NCBI GenBank assembly: GCA_030433055.1
Contig: JAUILJ010000184.1
Coordinates: forward strand, 1 to 10,965
Reading direction: 5' to 3'
Length of the DNA: 10,965 nucleotides
Origin: Polyangia bacterium
GTDB taxonomy: Bacteria > Myxococcota_A > Polyangia > Polyangiales > Polyangiaceae
The notes under the pieces were generated by a model, which saw nothing but the letters and a program-made list of their open reading frames with translations, was not told the DNA's origin and did no database searches. A program made the translations under genes and the position numbers. Position 1 is the first letter of the stretch. The number at the start of each line of letters is the position of its first letter. This document shows positions 1 through 6,802 of the stretch, piece by piece.

Positions 1-10
1 TTCCCCATCT

Positions 11-1423
11 GTGCCGCGCGGTCCTCGATCAGCGCCCCGGAATCCAACCCAACGCCTTGAAATTCCTCAGGCTCAGCGTCGCTCTCTAATCCGAGAGCAT
101 GACTTCGAATCTCTGCGGACCGAGGGTCGGCTGCCGTCCGGGCTGCGAGGAACCCTGGTCCGCAACGGACCCGGGTTGTTCGAGTCCTTTGGTGTGCCCT
201 ACCCCCACCTCTTCGAAGCCGATGGGGCGCCGAGTGCGGTGCGCCTGGCGGATGACGGGGCCTTCGGGGCCCAGCGGCTGGTTCAAAGCAGCGAGCTGCG
301 CGAGGAGCAAAGGGCCGGCAAGCCGCTGTACGGCACCATCGCCAGCTGGCCCCGGCGACTGGTCAACGGCCTCACGATGCGCGGGAAGAACACCGCCAAC
401 ACCAGCGTCATGAGCTGGCAGGGGCGGCTGCTGGGACTGATGGAAGCCGCGCCCCCCACCGAGCTGGATCCGAGCGACCTCAGCACCCTCGGCGTAACCC
501 GGCTGGGTGACGTGATTCGTGGTCCGTTCTCCGCCCATCCGCACCGCGTCGTGGCTCGGCGCGCGACCTACAACTTCGGTGTGTCGTACGGCCGAGAGGT
601 GAGCCTCGACGTCTACGAGCTGCCGGACGTCGGAGATGCTCGGCACCTGTTGCGCCTGCCCCTCGAGCGGGCTGTGATGCTCCACGACTTCATCGCCACC
701 GAGAACCACCTCGTGTTCCTGGTGGCGCCCGCGGAGGTCCAGGTCTGGCGCGCCCTGCTCGGGATTGGGAGCTTCACTCAGCTGTTCGAGTGGCACCCTG
801 AGCACGGGACGGAAGTCATCGTCGTCCCCATCGACCGCCCCGGTGACTTCATTCGTTTCCGCACAGAAGCGTTCTACCAGTGGCACTTCGCTGGCGCGTT
901 CGAGCGCTCCGGCGAGTTGTTGCTCGACCTGGTGGGCTACGACGACTTCTCGAGCTTTGCAGATCTCGAACGGGGAGAGATTAGCGACCCTGGCTACTAC
1001 GAGCGAGTGGTCGTGACTCCCAGCGCCTCGAGTCTGCGGCGCGAGAGACTGTGCGAGGTGCCCTGCGAGTTCCCGCGGATTGATCCGCGCTTCGAGGGCC
1101 GGAGCTTCGAGCAGGCCTGGGTCGTCACGGCGCGAGGAGAGCGAAGCGGCCTTGGGAGGCTCCACACAGCGACCGGCGAACTGGAAGAGTATGTGTTTCC
1201 CGTGGGGAGCTTTGCTTCCGAAGGGATCTTCGTGCCGCGCACCGAAGCCGCCCCCGAAGGTGATGGCTGGTTGCTCAGCTTCGTGTACGAGACGGACACC
1301 GACGTGAGCCATCTCGCGGTGTTCGACACTCGAGAAGTGTGCGCGGGGCCCGTGTTCCGCGCCTTCTTCGAGCATCATGTGCCCGTCACATTTCACGGGG
1401 TGTGGCTGCCTGCCGGCGGCTGA
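11..1423 (+). CDS. Carotenoid oxygenase family protein (RPE65/BCO/CCD superfamily)
   Basis: Predicted Fe(II)-dependent, seven-bladed-propeller dioxygenase that cleaves or isomerises carotenoid-, apocarotenoid- or stilbene-like substrates; the substrate cannot be read from sequence. At 470 residues it has normal family length. The opening signature is RNGPGLFE (51-58), then HLFEADG (66-72) and KNTANTSV (126-133). The four expected iron-binding histidines all have recognisable contexts: H176 in SAHPHRV, H225 in MLHDF, H292 in YQWHFAGAFE and H462 in TFHGVWLP. The fold therefore looks intact and catalytic. The start used is a GTG at base 11; the frame stays open to the window edge, so a longer N-terminus is possible, although the family core begins near residue 30. 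No clear signal peptide is seen. The alpha/beta hydrolase follows 74 bases downstream on the same strand and may be co-transcribed. GPGLFE and HLF resemble animal BCO/RPE65 more than the plant HWFDGDG form. Confidence 0.9.
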   Translation: MPRGPRSAPRNPTQRLEIPQAQRRSLIREHDFESLRTEGRLPSGLRGTLVRNGPGLFESFGVPYPHLFEADGAPSAVRLADDGAFGAQRLVQSSELREEQRAGKPLYGTIASWPRRLVNGLTMRGKNTANTSVMSWQGRLLGLMEAAPPTELDPSDLSTLGVTRLGDVIRGPFSAHPHRVVARRATYNFGVSYGREVSLDVYELPDVGDARHLLRLPLERAVMLHDFIATENHLVFLVAPAEVQVWRALLGIGSFTQLFEWHPEHGTEVIVVPIDRPGDFIRFRTEAFYQWHFAGAFERSGELLLDLVGYDDFSSFADLERGEISDPGYYERVVVTPSASSLRRERLCEVPCEFPRIDPRFEGRSFEQAWVVTARGERSGLGRLHTATGELEEYVFPVGSFASEGIFVPRTEAAPEGDGWLLSFVYETDTDVSHLAVFDTREVCAGPVFRAFFEHHVPVTFHGVWLPAGG

Positions 1424-1497
1424 CCTGGCGGGATTCACCGACCTGCGCGTCGTGGGGCATTGTCGCTCTGCGAGCGGGTGTGGCAGTGTCCCGCGCG

Positions 1498-2400
1498 ATG
1501 CCCACGCTGCGAATCGAAGACGCCTCGAATACTGGCAACGTCCCCCTCGAACTCTACTACGAGGCGTTCGGGGACCCGAGCCACGAGCTGTTGCTGTCGA
1601 TCATGGGACTCGGCGCGCAATGCGTGCAGTGGGACGAAGACTACTGCCGCCTCTTGGCCAACCAGGGTTACTACGTCGTCCGCTTCGACAACCGTGACAT
1701 CGGCCTCTCGAGCCACCTCGACCACCTCTCGACGCCGCGCATCTTCGAGCTCATGGAGAGTGTGAGGGCAGGCGAAACGCCCGCCGTCGACTACACGCTG
1801 ACGGACATGGCGCGGGACGCCGTCTCCGTCATCACGAGCCTCGGCTACGAGCGAGCTCACATCGTGGGCGCCAGCATGGGCGGGATGATCGCACAGCGCC
1901 TGGCGATTCACTTCCCCGAGCGGGTCAAGAGCCTGACCAGCATCATGTCCACGACGGGAGATCCATCGCTCCCATCAGGCAAGCGGGAAGCCTTCATGGC
2001 GCTGATCGCCCCCCCGCCCCCCGAGCGCGACGCGTTCATCGACTACAGCGAGAAGCTGTGGCGCGTGATCGGGAGCCCCGGTCTGGTGGGCCCCGAACGC
2101 GCGCGGCGCACCGCCGGCCGGGTCTTCGATCGGGGTACGCACCCTGCGGGGTTCATGCGCCAGTTCGCAGCGGTGATCGTCGATGGCAGTCGACGTGCCG
2201 CGCTCACCCAGGTGACCGCGCCGACCTTGGTGATTCATGGTGTCGCGGATCCGCTGATCCCGGTCGAGGGAGGCCGTGACACCGCAGCCGCCATCGCTGG
2301 CGCGTCACTCCTGGAGTTGCCCGGCATGGGACACGACTTGCCGGAACCGCTCTGGGACACGATCGCGGAAGCCATCGCCGCGACCGCGCGACGCGCCTAG
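1498..2400 (+). CDS. Alpha/beta hydrolase, RdmC (aclacinomycin methylesterase)-like
   Basis: Predicted soluble serine hydrolase of the alpha/beta-hydrolase fold, 300 residues from the ATG chosen here. The catalytic triad is visible: nucleophile elbow GASMGG with Ser126, Asp251 in HGVADPLIP, and His279 in GMGHDLPE. The oxyanion-hole region is IMGLGAQ (35-41), followed by the strand and turn VVRFDNRDIGLS (60-71). That IMGLG...FDNRDIGLS pattern is typical of the RdmC-like methylesterase/hydrolase group, whose members act on varied esters, so the substrate is unknown. The frame is open back to 1339, but that longer form would overlap the carotenoid oxygenase by 85 bases and add a basic, non-homologous leader. 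The ATG at 1498 places the family's first beta strand directly at the N-terminus. No strong Shine-Dalgarno is visible. It lies 74 bases after the carotenoid oxygenase and converges with the SDR gene across a 44-base gap. Confidence 0.88.
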   Translation: MPTLRIEDASNTGNVPLELYYEAFGDPSHELLLSIMGLGAQCVQWDEDYCRLLANQGYYVVRFDNRDIGLSSHLDHLSTPRIFELMESVRAGETPAVDYTLTDMARDAVSVITSLGYERAHIVGASMGGMIAQRLAIHFPERVKSLTSIMSTTGDPSLPSGKREAFMALIAPPPPERDAFIDYSEKLWRVIGSPGLVGPERARRTAGRVFDRGTHPAGFMRQFAAVIVDGSRRAALTQVTAPTLVIHGVADPLIPVEGGRDTAAAIAGASLLELPGMGHDLPEPLWDTIAEAIAATARRA

Positions 2401-2432
2401 CGGCGTGGTGCTTCGCGGAGGTGCTCTCGACG

Positions 2433-2444
2433 GCCCACTTGGGC
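2433..2444. terminator. Weak inverted repeat between convergent genes
   Basis: The 44-base gap between the convergent hydrolase and SDR genes contains GCCCACTTGGGC, a 5-base inverted repeat (GCCCA/TGGGC) that could form a 4-base stem with a 4-base loop. It ends directly at the SDR stop codon and could act on transcripts from both sides. No T tract follows on either strand, so an intrinsic terminator is only a suggestion; such short repeats are common by chance at this GC content. Confidence 0.15.
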
Positions 2445-3188
2445 TCAACGGCATCCCCAGCCGCCATCGACGTCCAGCACCTGACCGCTGACGTACTCCG
2501 ACTGCTCTCCCAAGAAGAAGGCGACACAGCGCGCGATGTCATCCGGGGAGCCAGAGCGCCCGAGCGGCACCTCGGAAGCGTAGGTCGCGAGCTCTGAGTC
2601 ACTCATGTGCCCGGTCATATCCGTGAGGATCAAGCCGGGGGCGACGGCGTTCACTCGGATCCGGCGTGGCCCGAGCTCCGCGCAGAGCTGCTTGACCGCG
2701 GCCTCGAGCCCCGCCTTGGCTGCGGCGTAGCCGACGTGACCGGCCAGGGCGTGTCGCACCAGGTTGCTACTCACGAACACAACCGAGGCTCCGCTCTCCA
2801 CCAGGTCCGCTTCCAGCAGTCCGCGGAGGAACAAGAGCGGCGCCTCCAGGTTGCCTCGAAGCTCGGCCAGCACTGGGTCCGATGGCTGCCCGGAGCTCCC
2901 GACGAAGGGTGAATAGTGGGCGACGCCAGCGTTCATCACGACCCCACGAAAGCGCACCTGCGAGGCTCTCAAGCCGTCGATCAGTTCCGCCCGAGCGGGA
3001 GCGTTCGTCAGATCACAGGCCAACGTGCGCAACGTGTGACCGGCAGGTGCAGCGCCGAGCTCGCTGGCCAAGCTCTCGGCGGCGGCGTGGTTCGAGCGAT
3101 ACACCCCCACGAGATCCGCCTCACCGATCAGCCGCGCACAGATGGCTCGGCCGATCCCCCGGCTCGCGCCGGTCACCAGCACGCTCAC
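2445..3188 (-). CDS. Short-chain dehydrogenase/reductase (SDR), FabG-like, second gene of the folB-cupin operon
   Basis: Classical SDR of 247 residues, predicted to be a cytosolic NAD(P)H-dependent oxidoreductase. It has the nucleotide-binding motif TGASRGIG (6-13), NAG (86-88), structural Asn113, and the catalytic Ser140/141, Tyr154 and Lys158 (YAAAK). APG follows at 183-185 and DGG at 241-243 near the C-terminus. The motifs match the FabG-type consensus; this does not fix the substrate, since 3-ketoacyl-ACP reductases and many other reductases share them. The GTG start overlaps the TGA of the upstream FolB-cupin gene as GTGA, so translation is probably coupled and the two products are likely used together. 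A pterin reductase role, analogous to FolM in tetrahydromonapterin or tetrahydrofolate synthesis, is an inference from context only. FolM/PTR1 proteins usually carry a TGxxxR-type Rossmann motif rather than SRGIG, which argues somewhat against it. Confidence 0.9.
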   Translation of the reverse strand: MSVLVTGASRGIGRAICARLIGEADLVGVYRSNHAAAESLASELGAAPAGHTLRTLACDLTNAPARAELIDGLRASQVRFRGVVMNAGVAHYSPFVGSSGQPSDPVLAELRGNLEAPLLFLRGLLEADLVESGASVVFVSSNLVRHALAGHVGYAAAKAGLEAAVKQLCAELGPRRIRVNAVAPGLILTDMTGHMSDSELATYASEVPLGRSGSPDDIARCVAFFLGEQSEYVSGQVLDVDGGWGCR

Positions 3189-3895
3189 GTGCCTGCCTCG
3201 TGAGCGGACGCCTGAGCATCCACCTCGATCTCGTCACCCGGGATGAAGGCCGGCACATCGCAGCAAAACAGCGTGGCCCAGGTCGTCCCCAGGTTCTTGT
3301 AGTGGTGCACCTGCCCCTTCTGCCAGGTCACGGGGGAGAGCCCCCGGATGCGCTCACCGTCTCTCGCCAGCTTGCCGCTGACGCGCCACTCGAGCTCACG
3401 CATCTCTTCATGACGGTGCGCCGAGATCTCGCCACCCGGAGCCACGTGGAGCAAGTACAGGCCCGCCTCCCCGGTCTCCAGGAGCACCTCCACACGACCA
3501 AACCGCGCCGTTTCTTCTCCGCGAGGAAATTGATCACGGGTGCGCTGCAGCTCCACCTCGGCAGCGACAGCGCGCCCGGTCAGCGCTCGAGGCTTCTTGA
3601 TGCGGAGACGCACCGTCTGCAGGGAGGGCTGCACCCCGAACAGCATGGCAGCCAGCTCCTCTCCAGCATTCTCGAGCAAACGATAGCGACGGAAGCCAAG
3701 CAGCGAGATGACCTGATCGGTGACCCGATCGTAGTCCAGCGTGTCCGAGATTCGACCGCTCTTGCCGGCGGTGCTGAGGTCAAGCCCCAGTTCGAGGTCC
3801 ACGATCAGAGGCTGGGTCTGGTTGCGCTCGTGGGGATGTATCCCCACCACGCACTCGAGGGCGATACCGTGGACGCGGATCCAGTCGCTGGACAT
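3185..3895 (-). CDS. Dihydroneopterin aldolase (FolB) fused to a C-terminal cupin domain
   Basis: Two-domain protein of 236 residues. Residues 1-121 match FolB, which splits 7,8-dihydroneopterin into 6-hydroxymethyl-7,8-dihydropterin and glycolaldehyde in folate synthesis. Expected active-site positions are present: Glu23 (GIHPHER), Tyr55 (DTLDYD), Glu75 (RLLENAGEE) and Lys101 before Pro102 (IKKP). The KP pairing favours FolB over the epimerase FolX. Residues about 133-225 form a cupin that fits both motifs: G154-x5-H160-x-H162-x4-E167-x6-G174, then G194-x2-H197-x3-N201. It therefore has a complete metal site (H160, H162, E167, H197). FolB alone is usually about 120 residues, so the cupin is an added domain of unknown role. 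The ATG at 3895 starts the FolB fold and follows a GAGAG. A longer reading from 4009 would overlap the divergent gene. It ends in a GTGA overlap with the SDR. No folK or folP lies nearby. Confidence 0.87.
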   Translation of the reverse strand: MSSDWIRVHGIALECVVGIHPHERNQTQPLIVDLELGLDLSTAGKSGRISDTLDYDRVTDQVISLLGFRRYRLLENAGEELAAMLFGVQPSLQTVRLRIKKPRALTGRAVAAEVELQRTRDQFPRGEETARFGRVEVLLETGEAGLYLLHVAPGGEISAHRHEEMRELEWRVSGKLARDGERIRGLSPVTWQKGQVHHYKNLGTTWATLFCCDVPAFIPGDEIEVDAQASAHEAGT

Positions 3896-4000
3896 GGCTC
3901 TCGTATAACGCCCGGCCACGCGAGCGGCACTTGCAAAAGCCCGAACGAGTCGACCATCAACGGTTGTAACCAGCGCTACTGAGCGCCGTAGAACCCCAAC
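3896..4000. promoter_or_regulatory. Divergent intergenic region between folB-cupin and the DUF1223 gene
   Basis: This 105-base gap separates two outward-facing starts and should carry the promoters of both the folB-cupin/SDR operon and the DUF1223 gene. It is somewhat more AT-rich than the flanking genes. I inspected both strands and found TTGCAA and TTATAC-like hexamers, but no pair with good -35/-10 spacing. The promoter call therefore rests on gene arrangement alone. Confidence 0.4.
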
Positions 4001-4843
4001 GTGCCGCATCCCAGCTCACCCCGAGCCTGCTCGCTTAGCCGCCGCGCCTGGTTGGGCGGCACCCTCGCGCTGGCCTGCTCTCGGGCGACCGACGCTCCAG
4101 CCGGCGCGTCCGCAGAGCCCCGCAGCGCTCCAGCCAGCGCTCGTGGGCGGCCGAGCGACACCCACAGCCGTGGCAGCGGAGCCACCGGCCCCGGGGTGGC
4201 CGTGGTCGAGCTGTTCACGTCCCAGGGCTGCTCGAGCTGTCCGCCCGCCGACCGGGTGTTGCGAGAGATCACGACCAAGGCGGATGCTGCCGTGCTGACC
4301 CTCAGCTTTCACGTCGACTACTGGAACTACCTGGGCTGGGCGGACCCCTACAGCAGCGGTCGATTCTCCGCGCGCCAGCGCAGCTACGCGTCCCGCCTCA
4401 GCGGGGGGCGCGTGTTCACTCCCCAGGCCATCATCAACGGCCGCCACTCGGCCCTTGGCTCGGCCCAGGGCGAGATCGAAGACCTGATCCGTATGGAAAA
4501 AGGAGTCGCCGCGAGTGCTCGAGTCGCGCTCGGCTTCGCGGGCGGCAAGCTCACCTACCGGGTAAATGCGGCGCGCAGCGACCTGCGCTTCAGCCTGATG
4601 GTGCTCCAGCGCGCGGTCCACAACGCGGTGCCTCGGGGGGAGAACCGCGGCGAAGACCTGAGCCACGTCCACGTCGTACGCGGTCTGTCCGAGGGAACGC
4701 TGGCGTTCGAGGGCAGCGAGGGAGCCACGGGCTACTGGAAGCCGGACCTGGCTGGTCTCTCCCCCAAGACCCTGAGCGCGGCGGCGTTGATCAGCGATCC
4801 GTCGGGGGCCATCGTGGGCGCGGCTCAGATCGATCTGGCCTGA
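4001..4843 (+). CDS. DUF1223 family secreted thioredoxin-fold protein
   Basis: Protein of 280 residues of the DUF1223 family, which is thioredoxin-like and usually exported. The diagnostic block is VVELFTSQGCSSCPPAD, with a CxxC pair at Cys77 and Cys80. It is followed by LSFHVDYWNYLGWADPY (101-117), an RQ-SYA segment (125-130) and a TPQ at 140-142 that would supply the cis-Pro facing the CxxC. The N-terminus looks exported: twin arginines at 14-15 (SRRAWLGG), a hydrophobic stretch, then Cys26 in LALAC. This is a possible Tat signal or non-consensus lipobox. A low-complexity Ala/Ser/Arg linker (about 30-64) precedes the domain. A role in periplasmic thiol-disulfide chemistry is plausible, but the biochemical function of the family is not established to my knowledge. 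The start is a GTG with no strong ribosome site. It converges with the propeller gene, 15 bases between. Confidence 0.88.
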   Translation: MPHPSSPRACSLSRRAWLGGTLALACSRATDAPAGASAEPRSAPASARGRPSDTHSRGSGATGPGVAVVELFTSQGCSSCPPADRVLREITTKADAAVLTLSFHVDYWNYLGWADPYSSGRFSARQRSYASRLSGGRVFTPQAIINGRHSALGSAQGEIEDLIRMEKGVAASARVALGFAGGKLTYRVNAARSDLRFSLMVLQRAVHNAVPRGENRGEDLSHVHVVRGLSEGTLAFEGSEGATGYWKPDLAGLSPKTLSAAALISDPSGAIVGAAQIDLA

Positions 4844-4858
4844 TCATTTCCCCAAGGA

Positions 4859-6802
4859 TTAATCTACGACCTTCGCGCCAAGCTCGAAGCCGGTCAGCGT
4901 GCGAGGTTCACCCTTGTCGAGATCGATGAAGGTGACTCGCCCTTCTGGATGCTCCTGTGCGACGAAGCCGCGGCGCGCACCGGCGACCATTCCAGCGGCC
5001 AGCGGGGGGCTCGCCAGCGTGAAGTAGTCGACCTGTAGGCTGGGGATCTGCACCAGGTAGACACCGTACAGGCGCTTGTCGTCGGAGCGCACGGTGATCA
5101 GCGCGCGGTCGGAGTCCGGGCTGATCGCGACGCTCATCGGAGCCGCGTCTGTGCCAACGATCTTGGGCGCGCGCAGCTCGGCGGCGGGCACGATGGAGAA
5201 ACCACCCGCCTTGTTGGAACCCGCGGCCTGGCCCTGGAGTACGACCGCGTGAGTACCGTCCGGCGTTGCGAACACCGCCTTCACCGGCGCCTTGAGATCG
5301 ACCGTGCGCAGGGTGAGCGCCTGGGTGTCCGCGATGGACAGCGTGTTGGAGGCGATGGCGTTCGTGTAGAGCAGCGCCGGGTTGTCGGTGGGCGAGAGGC
5401 TCACGCTACCGAAGTACTGCGGTGACTCCAGGGTTGCCGCGACATTGGGATCCGAAAGGATACCGGGCAACGGCAACAGCACCATCAATGACTTGTGCTC
5501 CGGAGCTGAGCTCGAGCCGCCGCTGCCCATACCGCCAGCGCCGCCGCTCGACGCACCGCCGCTCGACGCACCGCCGCTCGACGCACCGCCAGTGCTTGCA
5601 CCTCCGGTACCGCCGCTCGACAGCCCGCCTCCAGCGCCTGCCGTCGATGCGCCACCGCTTCCGCCGCTGCTCGCTCCGCCGGTGGGTGCTCCGCCGGCCC
5701 CGCTCCCAGAGGCTCCTGAGGCCCCGGCTCCCCCGGTTCCCCCGCTGGTTCCCCCCGCTCCTCCGCTCGATGCACCGCCCGCACCTGCCATCCCCGCGGA
5801 ACCACCAGCTCCGCTAGCCCCGCTCAGGCCAGCCTCGCGCACGACGGCGACGGCCAGGGAGCCCGATGCGCTCAGGTCGAGATCGGTGACGTTGCCCGCA
5901 AGCTCGATCTCCGAGGCGGTGCCGTCCTCGAGGTCGACGAAGCGCACCGCGGGGCTGCCATCTCGGCGCACCAGGGCCACGCTGCCGTCCGACGTCACCG
6001 TCACGTCGCGAGACGCGGGGTTTTCCAACGGATCATCCGTGACCTCGACCTGGCGACTCACCCGCGGCCCCAGATCATCCAGCTCGATCACCGTGATGCC
6101 CGGCTCGCTCACGACGAACGCGCGGCTCTGGTCGTCGGTGAAGAAGATGCGCTCCGGGCGGTAGCCCACGCTCAGCCGCGTTGCCTGCTCAGAGCCAGCG
6201 GTGAGGCGCAGCACCGTGACGTCCTGAAAGCCCTGGGTCACGTCCGAAGTCGTCACGCGCCGGGCATCCGTCCAGGCGATGGCCCATTTGCCCTCCGCGC
6301 TGAGCGCCCAAGCGTTGGCTCCATCGTGTGTCGGTAGGCTCAGGCCGGAGACACCGTCGCTCGACGCACGCAGCAACGTCGCGTCGCGACTGCCCGTGTT
6401 GAGTACGACAGCCGTGTCGCTGCCTCCCGGAACCGCGGCGAGATAGGTGGGGCTCAGTCCGGCCTCGACGATGCGTACCTCGAAGCTCACCGCGTCCACG
6501 AGCGCGACGCGCCCGCTATCGGGGTTCGCCGTCCAGATCAGCTTGCCAGTCGAGACGGGGCTTTGAAACGTGCTCTCCAGCTCCTGCTCCGGCGGGGTGC
6601 CCCCCGTGCCACCGCTACCCCCGCCGGTCGATCCGCCGTTGGCATTTCCGGACCCGCCGGAGTTGCCTGGGTCCCCGACGTCACCCGCCGATTCAGCAGA
6701 GTCTGCCGAGCAGTGGACGATCCCCAGCGTGGTCGCCAGCAACGCCAAGCCACACAGCCGCGTACCCCAGCTGCGGTCGTTTCCCCAAGCAAGCCAACCC
6801 AT
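4859..6802 (-). CDS. Exported beta-propeller protein (possible lipoprotein) with large Gly/Ser/Ala insertion
   Basis: About 647 residues from the ATG used here; a TTG 18 bases upstream (6820) is an alternative. The N-terminus has Arg15, then a hydrophobic segment (16-30) ending at Cys31 (GIVHC), followed by SADSAES and a Gly/Ser/Asn spacer (about 39-70). This organisation is typical of surface lipoproteins, but the lipobox is not consensus. The rest reads as WD40/YVTN-like blades, e.g. RPERIFFTDDQSRAFVVSE, RDVTVTSDGSVALVRRDG, VKAVFATPDGTHAVVLQG and MSVAISPDSDRALITVRSD. An acidic-, basic- and aromatic-free Gly/Ser/Ala tract (about 325-434) separates the upper and lower sets of blades. No catalytic motif is seen; a binding or scaffolding role at the cell surface is only a guess. 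It lies downstream of the dus gene on the same strand, over 160 bases away, so it may have its own promoter. Confidence 0.75.
   Translation of the reverse strand: MGWLAWGNDRSWGTRLCGLALLATTLGIVHCSADSAESAGDVGDPGNSGGSGNANGGSTGGGSGGTGGTPPEQELESTFQSPVSTGKLIWTANPDSGRVALVDAVSFEVRIVEAGLSPTYLAAVPGGSDTAVVLNTGSRDATLLRASSDGVSGLSLPTHDGANAWALSAEGKWAIAWTDARRVTTSDVTQGFQDVTVLRLTAGSEQATRLSVGYRPERIFFTDDQSRAFVVSEPGITVIELDDLGPRVSRQVEVTDDPLENPASRDVTVTSDGSVALVRRDGSPAVRFVDLEDGTASEIELAGNVTDLDLSASGSLAVAVVREAGLSGASGAGGSAGMAGAGGASSGGAGGTSGGTGGAGASGASGSGAGGAPTGGASSGGSGGASTAGAGGGLSSGGTGGASTGGASSGGASSGGASSGGAGGMGSGGSSSAPEHKSLMVLLPLPGILSDPNVAATLESPQYFGSVSLSPTDNPALLYTNAIASNTLSIADTQALTLRTVDLKAPVKAVFATPDGTHAVVLQGQAAGSNKAGGFSIVPAAELRAPKIVGTDAAPMSVAISPDSDRALITVRSDDKRLYGVYLVQIPSLQVDYFTLASPPLAAGMVAGARRGFVAQEHPEGRVTFIDLDKGEPRTLTGFELGAKVVD
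5501..5830 (-). repeat. Low-complexity Gly/Ser/Ala coding tract inside the propeller gene
   Basis: On the minus strand this stretch encodes about 110 residues made almost only of Gly, Ser, Ala and some Thr, in units such as GGASS, GGTGG and GGAGG. It has no charged residue and interrupts the propeller rather than sitting at an end. It probably forms a long flexible loop. Its composition also produces a long proline-rich open frame on the opposite strand, which is an artefact. Confidence 0.85.
5541..5585 (-). repeat. Three exact tandem copies of a 15-base unit
   Basis: The + strand reads CCGCCGCTCGACGCA three times in a row without mismatch (5541-5555, 5556-5570, 5571-5585). On the coding strand each copy adds one five-residue unit equivalent to GGASS. 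Partial copies (CCGCCGCTCGA) recur at about 5610-5620. The unit length is a multiple of three, so gain or loss of copies by slippage would keep the frame. Confidence 0.9.
6593..6688 (-). repeat. Gly/Ser/Asn-rich spacer after the signal region of the propeller protein
   Basis: Encodes about 32 residues rich in Gly and Ser with a few Asn, Asp and Pro (GGSTGGGSGGTGGTP at its end), between the signal-like N-terminus and the first propeller blade. Such spacers are common between the acylated cysteine and the folded domain of surface lipoproteins. The composition resembles that of the internal tract at 5501-5830. Confidence 0.65.

Noticed and set aside
86..1438. A 450-codon open frame antisense to the carotenoid oxygenase
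   Set aside because: The + strand protein has four metal-ligand His contexts and family signatures; the antisense translation has no recognisable domain and arises from high-GC codon bias.
1464..1476. Hairpin CGCTC-TGC-GAGCG between the carotenoid oxygenase and hydrolase genes
   Set aside because: Five-base stem with no T tract; expected by chance in such GC-rich DNA.
1339..1497. Longer N-terminus for the alpha/beta hydrolase
   Set aside because: Would overlap the carotenoid oxygenase by 85 bases and adds 53 basic, non-homologous residues; the ATG at 1498 fits the fold.
11..3188. A secondary-metabolite cluster (oxygenase, RdmC-like esterase, SDR)
   Set aside because: The SDR is on the opposite strand in a different operon, and no synthase, carrier or transporter gene is present.
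2882..3982. A 366-codon + strand open frame opposite folB-cupin and the SDR
   Set aside because: Arg/Ser/His-rich with no family similarity, lying antisense to two well-supported genes.
3896..4009. Longer N-terminus for the FolB-cupin protein
   Set aside because: Would overlap the divergent DUF1223 start and precedes the natural FolB start MSSDW; the extra 38 residues look like intergenic translation.
5541..5585. CRISPR-like short repeats
   Set aside because: The copies are directly adjacent with no spacers and lie in frame within a coding low-complexity tract.
5382..6164. A 260-codon proline-rich (PPLDAPP) open frame on the + strand
   Set aside because: It is the reverse complement of the Gly/Ser/Ala tract of the propeller gene; the proline repeats are the mirror of the glycine codons.
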